29,627 nucleotides of DNA, from the NCBI GenBank assembly GCA_039811865.1, contig JBDHZK010000013.1:1-29627 (forward strand), given 5' to 3'. Numbering within the stretch: the first letter of the stretch is position 1; each line of letters starts with the position of its first letter. Positions 7,095 to 14,750 of the stretch are shown one piece after another. The position numbers and the translations under genes were made by a program. This stretch comes from JBDHZK01 sp039811865. GTDB lineage: Bacteria; Actinomycetota; Actinomycetes; Propionibacteriales; Propionibacteriaceae. The notes beneath the pieces are model-generated. The model worked only from the letters and a program-made list of their open reading frames with translations, did no database searches and had not been told where the DNA came from.

Positions 7095-7173
7095 TCCCCG
7101 GTTGGTCTGCCGGCAGGGCCCGCCTGACTTTGAATCAGGACTAGCGACGTAGGTTCGACTCCTACCCGGGGAG
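7095..7173 (+). tRNA. tRNA-Gln (anticodon UUG)
   Basis: Acceptor arm TCCCCGG (7095-7101) pairs fully with CCGGGGA (7166-7172), followed by discriminator G; U1-A72 and G73 are typical of tRNA-Gln. The anticodon arm is CCTGA/TCAGG around loop CTTTGAA with anticodon TTG at 7130-7132. The T arm is GTAGG/CCTAC with loop TTCGACT. The D arm is GGTC/GGCC around a GG-containing 9-nt loop. CCA is not encoded. Two parts are odd: two nucleotides separate D and anticodon stems, and the variable region is 9 nt, giving 79 nt overall. A tRNA-Gln just upstream of glmU is the actinobacterial arrangement, which supports the call. Confidence 0.85.
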
Positions 7174-7203
7174 CGGGACATTCGCCTACGGCAAGGAGAG
7201 CCA

Positions 7204-8697
7204 GTGTCGGACCAGCCCCTGCGCGACGCCTCGGGTGTCGCAGCCGTCGTCGTCCTCGCCGCCGGCGGGGGCACGCGGATGAAGTCCGCGAAGTCGAAGT
7301 TGCTGCACGAGGTGGCCGGCCGCTCGATGCTGAGCTATGCGGTCAACGCGGCGGCCGCCCTGGAGCCTGAGCACCTGGTCGTCGTCGTGGGGCACGCCAA
7401 GGAGCAGGTGTTGGCTCACCTGGCCGAGATCGCCCCGCACTGCACCACCGCCGAGCAGCCACAGCAAAACGGCACCGGGCACGCGGTCGCGTGTGGCCTG
7501 GCGGTGCTGCCCGAACTGGCCGGGGTCGTCGTCGTCACCTACGCCGACGTCCCGATGCTCGCGGGCGAGACGCTGCAAGCCCTAGCGGCCGAACACGCTC
7601 GATCGGGCAACGCGGTCACCGTGTTGACCGCTGTGGTCGCCGATCCGACCGGTTACGGCCGGATCGTGCGCGAGGGCGATCAGATCGTCCGCATCGTCGA
7701 ACACCGGGACGCCGACGAGGGCGTCCGCGCGATCACCGAGATCAACTCCGGCATCTATGCCTTCGACGCCGCGGTGCTGCGCGACGGGCTCGACAGCCTG
7801 GAATCCGACAACGATCAGGGCGAGCTATACCTGACGGACGTGGTGTCCTTCGCGCGGGCCGGTAACTTCCGGACGGCCCCGTTCGTCGTGGCGGACACGA
7901 TGCAGACCGAGGGCGTCAACGACCGCGTCCAGCTCGCCGCCATGAACGCCGAGATGAACCGCCGGATCCTGCGCAAGTGGATGCTGGCGGGGGTGACGAT
8001 CCAGGACCCGCTGTCGACGTGGGTGCACGACTCGGTCGATTTGGCTCCCGACGTGACCCTGCTGCCCGGGACGCACTTGGAGGGCGCGACGTCGGTCGCC
8101 AGCGGGGCCACGATCGGCCCCGACACGACCCTGCGCGACGTCGAGGTCGGCGAGGGCGCCACGATTATCCGGACGCACGGTTCGCTGGCCGTGATCGGCG
8201 CGGGTGCGACCGTGGGCCCGTTCTCGTTCCTGCGTCCGGGCACCGAGCTGGGCTCGCGCGGCAAGATCGGCGCGTTCGTAGAGACGAAGAACGCTCACAT
8301 CGGCGAGGGCGCGAAGGTGCCGCACCTGACCTACTGCGGCGACGCGGTGATCGGCGAAGGCGCGAACATCGGCGCCGGGACGATCTTCGCCAACTACGAC
8401 GGGGTGCGCAAGTCGCAAACCACCGTCGGCAAACACAGTTTCGTGGGCAGCGACTCCGTCCTGGTGGCGCCGGTGCACATCGCGGACGGCGCCTACGTCG
8501 CCGCCGGTTCCACGGTGACCGGCGACGTCGGACCGGGGGAACTCGGGGTCGCGCGGGCCGTCCAGCGCAACATTGCCCAATGGGTGGTGCGAAAGCGTGC
8601 CGGTACCAAGACCGATGCCGCCGCCCGGGCGGCGCTGCGGGCCGAGCAAGACCCGGCAGACCAGACCACGGCGAACGAGTCGGAGAACTCCCTGTGA
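7204..8697 (+). CDS. glmU: Bifunctional N-acetylglucosamine-1-phosphate uridyltransferase / glucosamine-1-phosphate acetyltransferase
   Basis: GlmU acetylates glucosamine-1-phosphate and then makes UDP-GlcNAc, the precursor of peptidoglycan and other cell-wall glycans. In the 497-residue protein the N-terminal Rossmann-like domain shows LAAGGGTRMKSAKSKLLH (18-35), the uridine site QQNGTGHAVACG, and the metal-binding YADVPML. The C-terminal left-handed beta-helix shows repeated hexapeptides, GAFVETKNAHIGEGAKVPHL, then GAGTIFANYDGVRKSQT, which carries the acetyltransferase site. The tail after about residue 455 is low-complexity, as in other actinobacterial GlmU. GTG at 7204 is chosen from the strong AAGGAGAG 7-11 nt upstream. 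The gene follows tRNA-Gln by 30 nt and overlaps prs by 4 bp, so tRNA, glmU and prs probably share a primary transcript. Confidence 0.98.
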   Translation: MSDQPLRDASGVAAVVVLAAGGGTRMKSAKSKLLHEVAGRSMLSYAVNAAAALEPEHLVVVVGHAKEQVLAHLAEIAPHCTTAEQPQQNGTGHAVACGLAVLPELAGVVVVTYADVPMLAGETLQALAAEHARSGNAVTVLTAVVADPTGYGRIVREGDQIVRIVEHRDADEGVRAITEINSGIYAFDAAVLRDGLDSLESDNDQGELYLTDVVSFARAGNFRTAPFVVADTMQTEGVNDRVQLAAMNAEMNRRILRKWMLAGVTIQDPLSTWVHDSVDLAPDVTLLPGTHLEGATSVASGATIGPDTTLRDVEVGEGATIIRTHGSLAVIGAGATVGPFSFLRPGTELGSRGKIGAFVETKNAHIGEGAKVPHLTYCGDAVIGEGANIGAGTIFANYDGVRKSQTTVGKHSFVGSDSVLVAPVHIADGAYVAAGSTVTGDVGPGELGVARAVQRNIAQWVVRKRAGTKTDAAARAALRAEQDPADQTTANESENSL

Positions 8698-9665
8698 GCG
8701 GAATCACCCGTCCCAATGACAAGCAACTGATGCTCTTCTCGGGACGGGCGCACCCGGCGCTGGCCGCCGAGGTGGCCGATCTGCTCGGCGTCCAGCTCGT
8801 CCCGACCAAGGCCGTGACCTACGCCAACTCCGAGATCTATATCCGCTACGAGGAGTCGGTGCGCGGCTCGGACGCGTTCGTCATCCAGTGCCATCCGGCG
8901 CCGGTCAACGAATGGCTGATGGAGCAGTTGATCATGATCGACGCCCTCAAGCGGGCCTCGGCCAAGCGGATCACCGTCGTCTCGCCCTTCTACCCCTATG
9001 CGCGCCAGGACAAGAAGCATCTGGGCCGCGAACCCATCTCGGCGCGGCTCGTCTCGGACATGTACCGGGTTGCCGGCGCTCACCGAATGATGTCGGTGGA
9101 CCTGCACGCCGCCCAGATCCAGGGCTTCTTCGACGGCCCGGTCGATCATCTGTTCGCGCTGCCGGTGATGGCCGAGTACGTGAAGTCCAAGTACGAGACC
9201 GATCAGATGACGGTCGTCTCGCCGGACGCCGGACGCGTCCGCCTTGCCGACATGTGGACCGATCGGCTGGGCTCGCCGCTGGCGATCATCCACAAGCGGC
9301 GCGATCCCAACCGGGCCAACGAAGTGGCGGTGCACGAGGTCGTCGGACAGGTCGAGGGCCGGGTCTGCATCCTGGTCGACGACATGATCGATACCGCCGG
9401 GACGATCTGTCAGGCGGCCGAGGCGCTGAAGGCGCACGGCGCGGCGAAGGTGATCGCGGCCGCGACTCACCCCGTCTTGTCTGGGCCGGCGGTGGAGCGG
9501 CTGAACGCGTCCTGCCTGGAGGAGGTCATCGTGACCAACTCGCTGCCGCTGGCGCCGGGTGTGGAGGTCCGCAACTTGACGGTCTTGTCGATCGCGCCCC
9601 TGATCGCGGCGGCGATCCAGCAGGTCTTCGAGGACGGCTCGGTAACTTCGCTGTTCGTGGAGTAG
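8694..9665 (+). CDS. prs: Ribose-phosphate pyrophosphokinase (PRPP synthetase)
   Basis: Makes PRPP from ribose 5-phosphate and ATP for purine, pyrimidine, His, Trp and NAD synthesis; in actinobacteria PRPP also feeds decaprenyl-phosphoarabinose. The 323-residue protein has the N-terminal LMLFSGRAHPALAAEVADLLG, the ATP-loop region SPFYPYARQDKKHLGREPISA, SVDLHAAQIQGFFD, the flexible-loop lysine and arginines in IHKRRDPNRAN, and the PRPP-binding signature LVDDMIDTAGTI (227-238). All catalytic residues are present. GTG at 8694 overlaps the glmU stop (GTGA), so the upstream part of the open frame, which lies inside glmU, is excluded. The open end downstream is a 134-bp gap with a separate promoter for rplY. 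Confidence 0.98.
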   Translation: MSGITRPNDKQLMLFSGRAHPALAAEVADLLGVQLVPTKAVTYANSEIYIRYEESVRGSDAFVIQCHPAPVNEWLMEQLIMIDALKRASAKRITVVSPFYPYARQDKKHLGREPISARLVSDMYRVAGAHRMMSVDLHAAQIQGFFDGPVDHLFALPVMAEYVKSKYETDQMTVVSPDAGRVRLADMWTDRLGSPLAIIHKRRDPNRANEVAVHEVVGQVEGRVCILVDDMIDTAGTICQAAEALKAHGAAKVIAAATHPVLSGPAVERLNASCLEEVIVTNSLPLAPGVEVRNLTVLSIAPLIAAAIQQVFEDGSVTSLFVE

Positions 9666-9695
9666 CTCGATTTCGGGTCGCGTTTGGGCGTCCGA

Positions 9696-9701
9696 TAGGC
9701 T
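9696..9701 (+). promoter_or_regulatory. Putative -10 element (TAGGCT) of rplY-pth
   Basis: TAGGCT lies 30 nt behind the prs stop and about 98 nt before the rplY start. It matches the TAGGNT hexamers at pmt, eno, purC and purS. It would give a leader of about 90 nt containing the hairpin at 9713-9766. Confidence 0.45.
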
Positions 9702-9712
9702 GGGGAGGTTGC

Positions 9713-9766
9713 CTCGGCGAGGGGCCCAATCGGCCCGTGATCGACATGGGCCCTCCTGTCGCCGAG
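9713..9766 (+). promoter_or_regulatory. Structured 5' leader of rplY: long two-segment hairpin
   Basis: CTCGGCGA (9713-9720) pairs perfectly with TCGCCGAG (9759-9766). Directly inside, GGGCCC (9722-9727) pairs with GGGCCC (9748-9753), with a G-U pair at its base and a 4-nt bulge on the 3' side. The loop is 20 nt. No U-tract follows and the rplY Shine-Dalgarno (GAGGAG near 9788-9794) is left free. It may be an autogenous site for L25, a transcript-stabilising stem, or a weak terminator for prs; the sequence alone does not decide. Confidence 0.45.
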
Positions 9767-9799
9767 CCTGATTGTGTGAGCGATGGTTGAGGAGAAGTT

Positions 9800-10411
9800 G
9801 TGGCAGAAGTAAAGCTGGCGGCCGTCAAGCGGACGGAGTTCGGTAAGGGCGCGGCGAGGCGTACGCGTCGTGCGGGCATGGTGCCCGCGGTGTTGTACGG
9901 ACACGGCAGCGACCCGATCCACATTGCCCTTCCCGGGCACGAGACGTTGCTCGCGCTGCGCGTGGCGAACGCGCTGCTCTCGATCGACATCGAGGACGGC
10001 GAGAGCCAACTGGCGCTGCCGAAGCAGGTGCAGCGCAACCCGGTCAAGGGCGACATCGAGCACGTCGACCTGGTGATCGTGAAGCGCGGCGAGAAGGTAA
10101 CCGTCGAGGTCCCGCTGGTCATCGTCGGCGAGGTGGAGGGCGACTCGATCGTCGTCACCGATCAGCTCACGATCGAGTTGCTGGTCGAGGCCACGCACAT
10201 CCCGGCCACCATCGAGGTGGACGTGGACGGCCTGGATGTCGGCGCGCAGATCACCGCCGCCGACCTGAAGCTGCCGGAGGGTGCGGTCTTCACCGGCGAG
10301 CCGGACGACCTGATCCTGAGCGTGAGCGCGCCTGCCGCCGAGGAGCCCGTCGAGGCCGAGGCGTCCGGTGGCGAGGCTGCCGAGGGCGGAGCGGAAGCCG
10401 CAGCCGAGTAA
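9800..10411 (+). CDS. rplY: Ribosomal protein bL25 (general stress protein CTC / TL5 type)
   Basis: bL25 binds 5S rRNA in the central protuberance of the 50S subunit. The 203-residue protein is the long CTC/TL5 form. An N-terminal 5S-binding domain (KRTEFGKGAARRTRRAGMVPAVLYGHG, then LPKQVQRNPVKGDIEHVDLVIVKRGEKV) covers about residues 9-97. A C-terminal beta domain follows (IELLVEATHIPATIEVDVDGLDVGAQITAADLKLPEG, quoted only in part as motif). The last 30 residues are an Ala/Glu/Gly-rich acidic tail, common in actinobacteria. GTG at 9800 follows GGTTGAGGAGAAG. pth starts 8 nt after the stop, the usual rplY-pth pair. It has its own promoter and a structured leader. Confidence 0.96.
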   Translation: MAEVKLAAVKRTEFGKGAARRTRRAGMVPAVLYGHGSDPIHIALPGHETLLALRVANALLSIDIEDGESQLALPKQVQRNPVKGDIEHVDLVIVKRGEKVTVEVPLVIVGEVEGDSIVVTDQLTIELLVEATHIPATIEVDVDGLDVGAQITAADLKLPEGAVFTGEPDDLILSVSAPAAEEPVEAEASGGEAAEGGAEAAAE

Positions 10412-10419
10412 GCGTCCAA

Positions 10420-11019
10420 ATGACCGCATGGCTGGTGGTCGGGCTCGGAAATCCGGGCCCGGCCTACGCATCTCACCGGCACAACGCCGGCTATCTCGTG
10501 GTGGACGAGTTGGCCGCTCGCGCCGGTGTTTCGTTCACCGCGCCCAAGGGCATGCGCAGCGTCCAGGCGACCACGCGGATCGCCGAGCACGGCATCGGCG
10601 GGGTCGGAGCCGACGCCGAGCGGGTCGTCCTGCTCAAGGGGCGGACGTTCATGAACGAGTCGGGCGGGCCGGTGAACAAGGCGCTCGCCTACCACCAGAT
10701 CCCGCTGGGCCGGCTGGTCGTCGTCCACGACGAGTTGGACCTCGACTTCGGTCGCCTGCGGCTGAAGTTCGGCGGCGGCGACAACGGCCACAACGGTCTC
10801 AAGTCGATCCGCCAGGCCACCGGTAGCGGCGACTTCTACCGGGTCCGGGTCGGCATCGGTCGTCCGCCCGGACGACAGGACCCGGCCGCCTTCGTCCTTA
10901 CGCCGTATCCGGCATCGGCCCGCGAGGAACTCGCGGTGCAGATCGGTACGGCCGCCGACGCCGTGGAGACGCTCTTGCTGCGCGGCCTCACCGAAGCCCA
11001 GAACCGCTTCAACAGCTGA
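10420..11019 (+). CDS. pth: Peptidyl-tRNA hydrolase
   Basis: Pth releases peptides from tRNAs that drop off the ribosome. The 199-residue protein has VVGLGNPGPAYASHRHNAGY with the catalytic His at 21, LLKGRTFMNESGG with substrate-binding N79, VVHDELDLDFGRLRLKFGGG with D104 supporting the catalytic His, and DNGHNGLKSI. Length and motif order are standard. ATG at 10420 lies 8 nt after the rplY stop with no strong Shine-Dalgarno between, which suggests coupled translation. After the stop there are 69 nt before mfd, which has its own promoter. Confidence 0.97.
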   Translation: MTAWLVVGLGNPGPAYASHRHNAGYLVVDELAARAGVSFTAPKGMRSVQATTRIAEHGIGGVGADAERVVLLKGRTFMNESGGPVNKALAYHQIPLGRLVVVHDELDLDFGRLRLKFGGGDNGHNGLKSIRQATGSGDFYRVRVGIGRPPGRQDPAAFVLTPYPASAREELAVQIGTAADAVETLLLRGLTEAQNRFNS

Positions 11020-11076
11020 CCCGCGACCAGCTGCGCGGTGCGAGCAATCGCGTCTGCGCGCCCACTGCCACGAAGG

Positions 11077-11082
11077 TAAGGT
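11077..11082 (+). promoter_or_regulatory. Putative -10 element (TAAGGT) of mfd
   Basis: TAAGGT is followed by 6 nt and then the mfd GTG. There is no Shine-Dalgarno other than the overlapping AAGG of the hexamer, so a leaderless start is favoured. Confidence 0.5.
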
Positions 11083-11088
11083 TGGCCG

Positions 11089-14000
11089 GTGCGGTTGAGC
11101 CCCCTTGCCGAGTTGGTCGCCACGGATCCCACGATCGCGGCGACCGTGCGCGATGCCGCCAGCCGCTCGGCCAGCGCCCTGGATGTCACCTCGCCGCCGT
11201 CGTTGCGCCCGTTCCTGGTCGCCGCGGTGGCCACCGTTCGCCCGGTCTTGCTGGTGACCTCGACCTACCGCGAGGCGGAGGAGCTGACCGCGACGATCGG
11301 GTCGCTGATCGGGGACGATGCGGTCGCCTACTACCCGGCCTGGGAAACGCTGCCCCATGAGCGGCTCAGCCCCCGCTCAGACACCGTCGGTCGGCGGCTC
11401 GAGGTGTTGCGCCGCCTGTCCGGCAACGATCCCGCCCCGCCGCCACGGGTGGTCGTCGCGCCGGTGCGCTCGGTGCTGCAGCCGCAGGTGAAGGGGCTGG
11501 GTGGACTGCTGCCCGTAGCCCTCGAAACCGGGCGCGACTACGACCTGGACGAACTCGCCCGAGCGCTCGCCGGCGCCGCGTACGTCCGCGTCGATCTGGT
11601 CGAGCGCCGTGGTGAGTTCGCGGTCCGCGGCGGCATCGTCGACGTCTTCCCACCCACTTCGGAGCATCCCGTGCGGGCCGACTTCTTCGGCGACACCCTG
11701 GACGAGCTGCGTCCGTTCGCCGTCGCCGACCAGCGCTCCTTCCCGGAGACGCTGCAGCGGATCGTCGCCTCGCCCTGCCGCGAACTCCTGCTGGACGACG
11801 CCGTCCGCGCCCGAGCCGAGCGCCTGGCCCACGACACCGACGCCAACCTCGGGCCCGAGCTGGTCGACCTGCTCGAACGGATCAGCCAGGGACACGCCGT
11901 GGAGGGGATGGAGGCGCTGGCGCCCGTCCTCGTGGACGGCCTCGAACTGCTGGTGGATGTCCTCCCGGCGGACACGCACGTCCTGGTCGCCGACCCGGAG
12001 CGCGTCCGCGCCCGCGCGCTGGAGCTGGGCCAGACCAGCCAGGAGTTCCTCCGAGCATCATGGGCGGCGGCGGCCGATGGCGGTAAGGCTCCGGTCGATC
12101 TCGGCGCGTCTGCCTACCGCTCGCTCGCCGACGTCCGCGACCGGGCCTTGAAACGTGGCCTGGCCTGGTGGAGCGCATCGGCGTTCGCCGCCGCCCCCGA
12201 GGACGGCCCCGCCGAGCCCACCTACGCCGACGACGGCGAGTTGGTCGACCTCTCCACCTACGCGGTGACCGGCGTCGAGACCAGGCAGCCGGACGTCCAT
12301 GTCGTCCCGCTTTGGCGTGGCGACACCCAGGCCGCGCTGGACAGCCTGCGAGTCGCCCTGGCCGACGGGTTCACGATCGCCCTGGTCGCCGAGGGGGACG
12401 GCCTCGCCCGGCGGCTGGCCGAGGTGATCGGGCAAGCCGACCTACCGGTGGCCACGGGCGCACAGCTCACTCCCGGCGTGGTCAACGTCTCCACCGGCGA
12501 GCTGCGCCACGGCTTCAGCGCGGACGCGATCAAGCTGCTGGTCGTCACCGGCGCCGATCTGTCCGGCCAGCGCGACGTGGACAAGGCGGCGCGCAAGATG
12601 CCGACGCGCCGGCGAAACCAGATCGATCCGCTCGAACTCGAGGCGGGCGACCCCATCGTGCACGAGCAGCACGGAGTGGGCCGCTATGTCGAAATGGTTC
12701 AGCGGACGGTCGCCGGCGCGACCCGCGAATACTTGGTGATCGAGTACGCGCCCAGCAAGCGCGGCCAGCCGGGCGACCGGCTGTTCTTGCCGATGGACGC
12801 CCTCGACCAGATCACTCGTTACGTGGGCGGCGAGAGCCCGACGCTGGATCGTCTCGGTGGCGCCGATTGGGCCAAGCGCAAAAGCCGGGCCCGCAAGGCC
12901 GTCCGCCAGATCGCCGCCGAACTGATCAAGCTGTACGCGGCCCGGCAGGCGAGCCAGGGGCATGCGTTCGGCGCCGACACCGTGTGGCAACGCGAACTTG
13001 AGGACTCCTTCGTCCACGTCGAGACGCCGGACCAACTCGCCTGCATCAACGAGGTCAAGGCGGACATGGAGCGCATCGTCCCCATGGACCGCCTGGTCTG
13101 CGGCGATGTCGGCTACGGCAAGACCGAGATCGCTGTGCGGGCGGCCTTCAAGGCCGTCATGGACGGCAAACAGGTCGCGGTCCTCGTGCCCACCACGCTG
13201 CTCGTCCAGCAGCATCACAACACCTTCGCCGACCGCTACGCCGGCTTTCCCGTCACGGTCGCGCCGCTCAGCCGCTTCCAGACCCCGGCCGACTCCAGGC
13301 GCACCAAGGACGGCATCGCCGACGGCAGCGTGGACGTCGTGGTCGGCACCCACCGCCTCCTCTCCGACGAGGTGACCTTCAAGGACTTGGGCCTGGTGAT
13401 CGTCGACGAAGAGCAGCGCTTCGGTGTCGAGCACAAGGAGGCGTTGAAGAAGCTTCGCCTCAACGTGGACGTGCTGTCGATGTCGGCGACGCCCATCCCG
13501 CGCACCCTCGAGATGGCCGTGACGGGCATCCGCGAACTCAGCACGATCGCCACGCCACCGGAGGAGCGGCACCCCGTCCTCACGTTCGCGGGACCCTACG
13601 AGGAGCGTCAGGTGGTCGCGGCCGTCCGCCGCGAGTTGGCGCGCGAAGGGCAGGTGTTCTACATCCACAACCGGGTCCAGAGCATCGAGAAGACGGCGCG
13701 GCGCCTGCGCGAACTCGTGCCCGAGGCGCGGGTGGCCGTCGCGCACGGACAAATGAGCGAGCACGCCCTCGAACAGGTGATGATCGACTTCTGGGAGCGG
13801 CGCGCCGACGTCTTGGTATGCACGACCATCGTCGAGGCCGGCCTGGATATCTCAACCGCGAACACGCTGTTGATCGAGCGGGCCGATCTGCTGGGTCTGT
13901 CGCAGTTGCACCAGCTGCGTGGCCGGGTCGGGCGCGGCCGCGAACGCGGCTATGCCTACTTCCTCTATCCCCCGGAGAAGCCGCTCACCGAGACCGCGCA

Positions 14001-14655
14001 CGACCGGCTCGCGACGATGGCCGCGCACACCGACCTCGGCGCCGGCATGGCCATCGCGATGAAGGATCTGGAGATCCGCGGCTCGGGCAACCTGCTCGGC
14101 GGCGAGCAGTCCGGGCACATCGCCGACGTCGGATTCGACCTCTACCTGCGCCTGGTCGGCGAGGCGGTGGCCGAGTATCGCGGTGAAGACACCGAACCCG
14201 AACCGGAACTGCGCATCGAACTGCCCGTGGACGCGCACCTTCCCGCCGAGTACGTCGAGTCCGAGCGGCTGCGTCTGGAGATGTACAAGCGGATCGCGCA
14301 GATCCGGACGTCCGACGACCTGGAGGCGGTCCGGGCCGAGCTCGTCGACCGCTACGGGACGCCACCCCCGAGTGTCGAGGCGCTCCTGGGCGTGGCGGCG
14401 TTCCGGCTGCAGGCGCGGGCCGCCGGGGTCACCGAAGTGCTGCTGCAGGGCGAGCACATCCGCTTCGCGCCCGCCGAACTGACCGAGTCCAAGACGCTAC
14501 GGCTGACCAGGCTGTATCCGGGGGCGCAGCTTCGCAAGGCGGCCGGCTACCTGCTCATCCCGCGCCCGAAGACGGCGCCGATCGGGGGACGTCCGGTGGT
14601 GGGCGACGCCCTGCTGGCCTGGTGCTCGAAGGTGGTCTTGGACCTCTTCGCCTGA
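11089..14655 (+). CDS. mfd: Transcription-repair coupling factor Mfd
   Basis: Mfd pushes stalled RNA polymerase off DNA lesions and recruits UvrA. The 1188-residue protein is full length. The N-terminal UvrB-like module includes YYPAWETLPHERLSPRSDTVGRR and the FAVRGGIVDVFPP strand. The RNA-polymerase-interacting domain starts near GDPIVHEQHGVGRYVEMVQR. The superfamily-2 motor has Walker A GDVGYGKTE (K678), the DEEQ box (773-776), SMSATPIPRTLEMA, VAHGQMSEHALEQVM, and the final EAGLDISTANTLLIERAD and QLHQLRGRVGRGRERGYAYF motifs. A TRCF C-terminal domain follows. The start at 11089 is set by TAAGGT 6 nt upstream and by the conserved N-terminus. In mycobacteria mazG follows directly; here a glucan-synthase gene intervenes. 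Confidence 0.98.
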   Translation: MRLSPLAELVATDPTIAATVRDAASRSASALDVTSPPSLRPFLVAAVATVRPVLLVTSTYREAEELTATIGSLIGDDAVAYYPAWETLPHERLSPRSDTVGRRLEVLRRLSGNDPAPPPRVVVAPVRSVLQPQVKGLGGLLPVALETGRDYDLDELARALAGAAYVRVDLVERRGEFAVRGGIVDVFPPTSEHPVRADFFGDTLDELRPFAVADQRSFPETLQRIVASPCRELLLDDAVRARAERLAHDTDANLGPELVDLLERISQGHAVEGMEALAPVLVDGLELLVDVLPADTHVLVADPERVRARALELGQTSQEFLRASWAAAADGGKAPVDLGASAYRSLADVRDRALKRGLAWWSASAFAAAPEDGPAEPTYADDGELVDLSTYAVTGVETRQPDVHVVPLWRGDTQAALDSLRVALADGFTIALVAEGDGLARRLAEVIGQADLPVATGAQLTPGVVNVSTGELRHGFSADAIKLLVVTGADLSGQRDVDKAARKMPTRRRNQIDPLELEAGDPIVHEQHGVGRYVEMVQRTVAGATREYLVIEYAPSKRGQPGDRLFLPMDALDQITRYVGGESPTLDRLGGADWAKRKSRARKAVRQIAAELIKLYAARQASQGHAFGADTVWQRELEDSFVHVETPDQLACINEVKADMERIVPMDRLVCGDVGYGKTEIAVRAAFKAVMDGKQVAVLVPTTLLVQQHHNTFADRYAGFPVTVAPLSRFQTPADSRRTKDGIADGSVDVVVGTHRLLSDEVTFKDLGLVIVDEEQRFGVEHKEALKKLRLNVDVLSMSATPIPRTLEMAVTGIRELSTIATPPEERHPVLTFAGPYEERQVVAAVRRELAREGQVFYIHNRVQSIEKTARRLRELVPEARVAVAHGQMSEHALEQVMIDFWERRADVLVCTTIVEAGLDISTANTLLIERADLLGLSQLHQLRGRVGRGRERGYAYFLYPPEKPLTETAHDRLATMAAHTDLGAGMAIAMKDLEIRGSGNLLGGEQSGHIADVGFDLYLRLVGEAVAEYRGEDTEPEPELRIELPVDAHLPAEYVESERLRLEMYKRIAQIRTSDDLEAVRAELVDRYGTPPPSVEALLGVAAFRLQARAAGVTEVLLQGEHIRFAPAELTESKTLRLTRLYPGAQLRKAAGYLLIPRPKTAPIGGRPVVGDALLAWCSKVVLDLFA

Positions 14656-14665
14656 ACGGCTCCGG

Positions 14666-14686
14666 CCCCAAACCCACCCTTTGGGG
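14666..14686 (+). terminator. Candidate terminator hairpin after mfd
   Basis: CCCCAAA (14666-14672) pairs perfectly with TTTGGGG (14680-14686) across a 7-nt loop, 10 nt after the mfd stop. No U-tract follows. It may stop or thin out mfd transcription before the glucan-synthase gene. Confidence 0.4.
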
Positions 14687-14714
14687 TGAGGTGCCCACAA
14701 CGGCCATGGCGGGA

Positions 14715-14736
14715 CGGTCGAAGCACCGTTCGACCG
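14715..14736 (+). promoter_or_regulatory. Perfect hairpin abutting the Shine-Dalgarno of the glucan-synthase gene
   Basis: CGGTCGAA (14715-14722) pairs with TTCGACCG (14729-14736) with a 6-nt loop. Its last base is the first base of the purine-rich Shine-Dalgarno GGAGGAGGGGG (14736-14746). A stem touching the ribosome site can tune translation. The same inverted repeat could instead be a protein operator in DNA. Confidence 0.45.
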
Positions 14737-14750
14737 GAGGAGGGGGCGCG

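Noticed and set aside
14622..14750. Earlier start of the glucan-synthase frame inside mfd
   Set aside because: The upstream in-frame starts lack a Shine-Dalgarno and would force a large overlap with mfd; ATG 14751 has a strong GGAGGAGGGGG site.
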